From the NCBI GenBank assembly GCA_016234985.1, contig JACRNK010000128.1, positions 1-5,789 of the forward strand: DNA of 5,789 nucleotides, read 5' to 3'. The notes beneath the pieces were generated by a model. It was not told the origin of the DNA. It saw only the letters and a program-made list of their open reading frames with translations, and did no database searches. This stretch comes from Deltaproteobacteria bacterium (GTDB lineage Bacteria; Desulfobacterota; GWC2-55-46; UBA9637). A program made the position numbers and the translations under genes. Of this stretch, positions 3,919 to 5,789 are shown piece after piece. Numbering within the stretch: position 1 is the stretch's first letter; every line of letters starts with the position of its first letter.

Positions 3919-5789
3919 TCACTCTTCCTCCCCTTCTTCCTCTTTCTCCGCAATCGGCGCGATGCCGGTTACGCGCTCCTCTTTTTCAACATCTATCAGC
4001 TTCACGCCCTGGGTATTTCTGCCGATGACCGACACGCCCTTCATGGCGATTCTGATGATCTTGCCTATATCGGTAGTAATCATGAGTTCGTCTTCGGAAG
4101 TTACCTGAGCGATGCCCACCACAGGGCCGTTCTTGTCCGTCACTTTGATATTGATGATCCCGCTGCCGCTTCTCCCCTGAAGCCGGTATTCCGCAATCTC
4201 CGTCCTCTTGCCATATCCCCTCTCGGTTACGGTCAGGATGGTTCTGTTTTCCTCAAGAGCCTCCATTGCCACAACCGCATCTCCTTTGCCGAGTTTTATT
4301 GCCCGCACCCCTCTCGCAACCCTGCCCATGTCTCTTACCTGCGATTCGTTGAACCGTATGGCCTGGCCTTCCCGCGTGCCGAGGAAGAGTTCTTTTGAGC
4401 CGTCGGTGAGCCGTGTTGCGATTAGCTCATCCCCTTCATCCAATCCAAGCGCAATCAGGCCGCCGGAACGGATATTGGCGAAGACTGTCAAATCCGTCTT
4501 TTTTATTACGCCGTGCTTCGTGGCCATAACAATAAATTTACCTTCGGTAAATTCCTTGACCGATAGAAATGCAGTCATCTTCTCTCCCTGAGCGAGATTC
4601 AGGAGATTGACGATGGCCTTGCCTTTTGCAGCAGGGCCTGCCTGCGGAATATCATAGACCTTGAGAGAATACGCCTTGCCCTTGTCCGTGAAAAACAGGA
4701 TGTAGCTGTGCGTGGACGCGACAAACATATGCTCAACAAAATCCTCTTCCTTTGTTGTCATGCCGATTTTGCCTTTGCCTCCGCGTCTCTGTGTTCTGAA
4801 CAGGCTTGTCGGATTTCTCTTGATATATCCGCTGTGGCTGATGTTCACCATCATGTCCTCTTCGGCAATGATGTCTTCCATGGTTATCTCGCCGGTTTTT
4901 TCGATAATCTCCGTGCGCCGCTCATCGCCGAACTGTTTTTTGACTTCCTTGAGTTCGTTCACGATAACTTCCATGAGGAGTTTATCGCTGGCCAGAATTT
5001 CCTCCAGCCTCTTGATAAGTTTCAACACCTCTTTGTATTCCTCGATAATCTTATCCCGCTCCAGCGCGGTAAGCCTCTGGAGGCGCATGTCCAAAATCGC
5101 CTGAGCCTGAATTTCGGAGAGTTTGAACTTGTTCATCAAACCCTCTTTTGCCTCTTGCGGGCTCTTGCTCTTTCGTATCAGGGTTATGACCGCGTCAAGA
5201 TTATCAAGTGCAATCTTCAATCCCTCCAAAATGTGCGCCCGCTCCTTTGCCTTTTTCAGTTCAAAGATTGTGCGCCGCGTGACAACCTCTTTTCTGAACC
5301 GCACGAACAACTCAAGCAATTGTTTGAGATTCAAAACTCGCGGCTGTCCGTCAACGATTGCAAGATTGATGATGCCGAAGGTGCCTTGCATCTGCGTATG
5401 CAGGAAGAGATTGTTGAGGATGACCTCCCCGACTTCGTCCCGCTTCAAGTCAACGACAATCCTCATCCCGTCCCTGTCCGACTCATCCCGAACATCGGAT
5501 ATGCCCTCAACCTTTTTATCCCTGACCAACTCCGCAATCTTCTCAATAAGCTTTGCCTTGTTCACCTGATACGGGATTTCCGTAATCACAATGGCCTGGC
5601 GGTTTGTGCGTGGATTTTTTTCAATTGATGCCCGCGCCCGCATCTGAATGATGCCTCTGCCTGTTTCATACGCAGCCTTGATGCCTTCCCTGCCGTGTAT
5701 AAAACCCGGAGTCGGAAAATCAGGGCCCGGAATAAGCTTCATCAATTCTGTAATCGTGGCTTCAGGCTTGTTGATGATATGGATGATGC
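3919..5789 (-). CDS. gyrA: DNA gyrase subunit A, 5' end outside window
   Basis: Gyrase A with GyrB forms the heterotetramer that introduces negative supercoils using ATP. About 622 C-terminal residues are present. The missing part, roughly 200 residues, holds the catalytic tyrosine and the quinolone-resistance region, so neither can be judged. The visible part begins in the tower region with IPGPDFPTPG and ETGRGIIQMRARA, then the coiled-coil and C-gate segment (LDMRLQRLTALE, EEYKEVLKLIKRLEEIL), then the DNA-wrapping beta-pinwheel. The GyrA box QRRGGKG is intact at 4771-4791, which marks gyrase rather than topoisomerase IV ParC. Pinwheel blades repeat through motifs such as FFTDKGKAYSLKVYDIP and IATRLTDGSKELFLGTREG. 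The protein ends in an acidic EKEEEGEEE tail; such tails tune supercoiling in other gyrases. The reading frame is clean to the TGA at 3919-3921. Confidence 0.97.
   Translation of the reverse strand, partial: IIHIINKPEATITELMKLIPGPDFPTPGFIHGREGIKAAYETGRGIIQMRARASIEKNPRTNRQAIVITEIPYQVNKAKLIEKIAELVRDKKVEGISDVRDESDRDGMRIVVDLKRDEVGEVILNNLFLHTQMQGTFGIINLAIVDGQPRVLNLKQLLELFVRFRKEVVTRRTIFELKKAKERAHILEGLKIALDNLDAVITLIRKSKSPQEAKEGLMNKFKLSEIQAQAILDMRLQRLTALERDKIIEEYKEVLKLIKRLEEILASDKLLMEVIVNELKEVKKQFGDERRTEIIEKTGEITMEDIIAEEDMMVNISHSGYIKRNPTSLFRTQRRGGKGKIGMTTKEEDFVEHMFVASTHSYILFFTDKGKAYSLKVYDIPQAGPAAKGKAIVNLLNLAQGEKMTAFLSVKEFTEGKFIVMATKHGVIKKTDLTVFANIRSGGLIALGLDEGDELIATRLTDGSKELFLGTREGQAIRFNESQVRDMGRVARGVRAIKLGKGDAVVAMEALEENRTILTVTERGYGKRTEIAEYRLQGRSGSGIINIKVTDKNGPVVGIAQVTSEDELMITTDIGKIIRIAMKGVSVIGRNTQGVKLIDVEKEERVTGIAPIAEKEEEGEEE

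Noticed and set aside
4708..5628. Long plus-strand open frame of 306 codons
   Set aside because: It lies entirely antisense to gyrA, whose product is unmistakable, and its translation shows no family motif.

Overview
The window reads as chromosomal DNA of a free-living Gram-negative bacterium of moderate GC. All recognisable genes lie on the minus strand. Read in that direction, the order is gyrA (5' end outside the window), an accessory block of about 2 kb, a TPR lipoprotein gene, and gpsA (3' end outside the window). From memory, gyrA followed by a TPR lipoprotein gene and gpsA occurs near the replication origin in Geobacter-like Desulfobacterota, and probably in related lineages such as Nitrospirota. 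I therefore infer a member of that broad group, without firm taxonomic evidence.

Layout from right to left, which is the direction of transcription. 3919-5789 is the C-terminal three quarters of DNA gyrase subunit A, with an intact GyrA box. Just past its stop are two CAGGC/GCCTG hairpins. 3415-3828 encodes a small unknown three-helix membrane protein. 3139-3373 is a palindromic repeat element joined to a REP-like hairpin. 2468-3009 is a complete type II toxin-antitoxin operon (PF09720-type antitoxin, RelE/ParE toxin) with ATGA overlap, a strong Shine-Dalgarno and a candidate palindromic operator. 2099-2377 is a second copy of the same element, in the same orientation, followed by a REP-like inverted pair. 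1971-2050 is a different inverted-repeat pair of the GTCATYCCCGA type. 1783-1944 is a small unrecognised gene. 881-1735 is a TPR lipoprotein whose leader peptide is partly written in two different heptanucleotide tandem repeats. 1-879 is gpsA, starting one base after the lipoprotein stop.

The outer genes are housekeeping: DNA supercoiling, a probable envelope-assembly lipoprotein, and glycerol-3-phosphate synthesis for phospholipids. The middle looks like an insertion-prone spot that has gathered a toxin-antitoxin pair and at least five kinds of short repeat. I found no clearly new enzyme system. The most notable signals are the toxin-antitoxin module bracketed by direct repeats 75 bp identical, and the lipoprotein signal peptide built from heptamer repeats, which could in principle slip and change frame.
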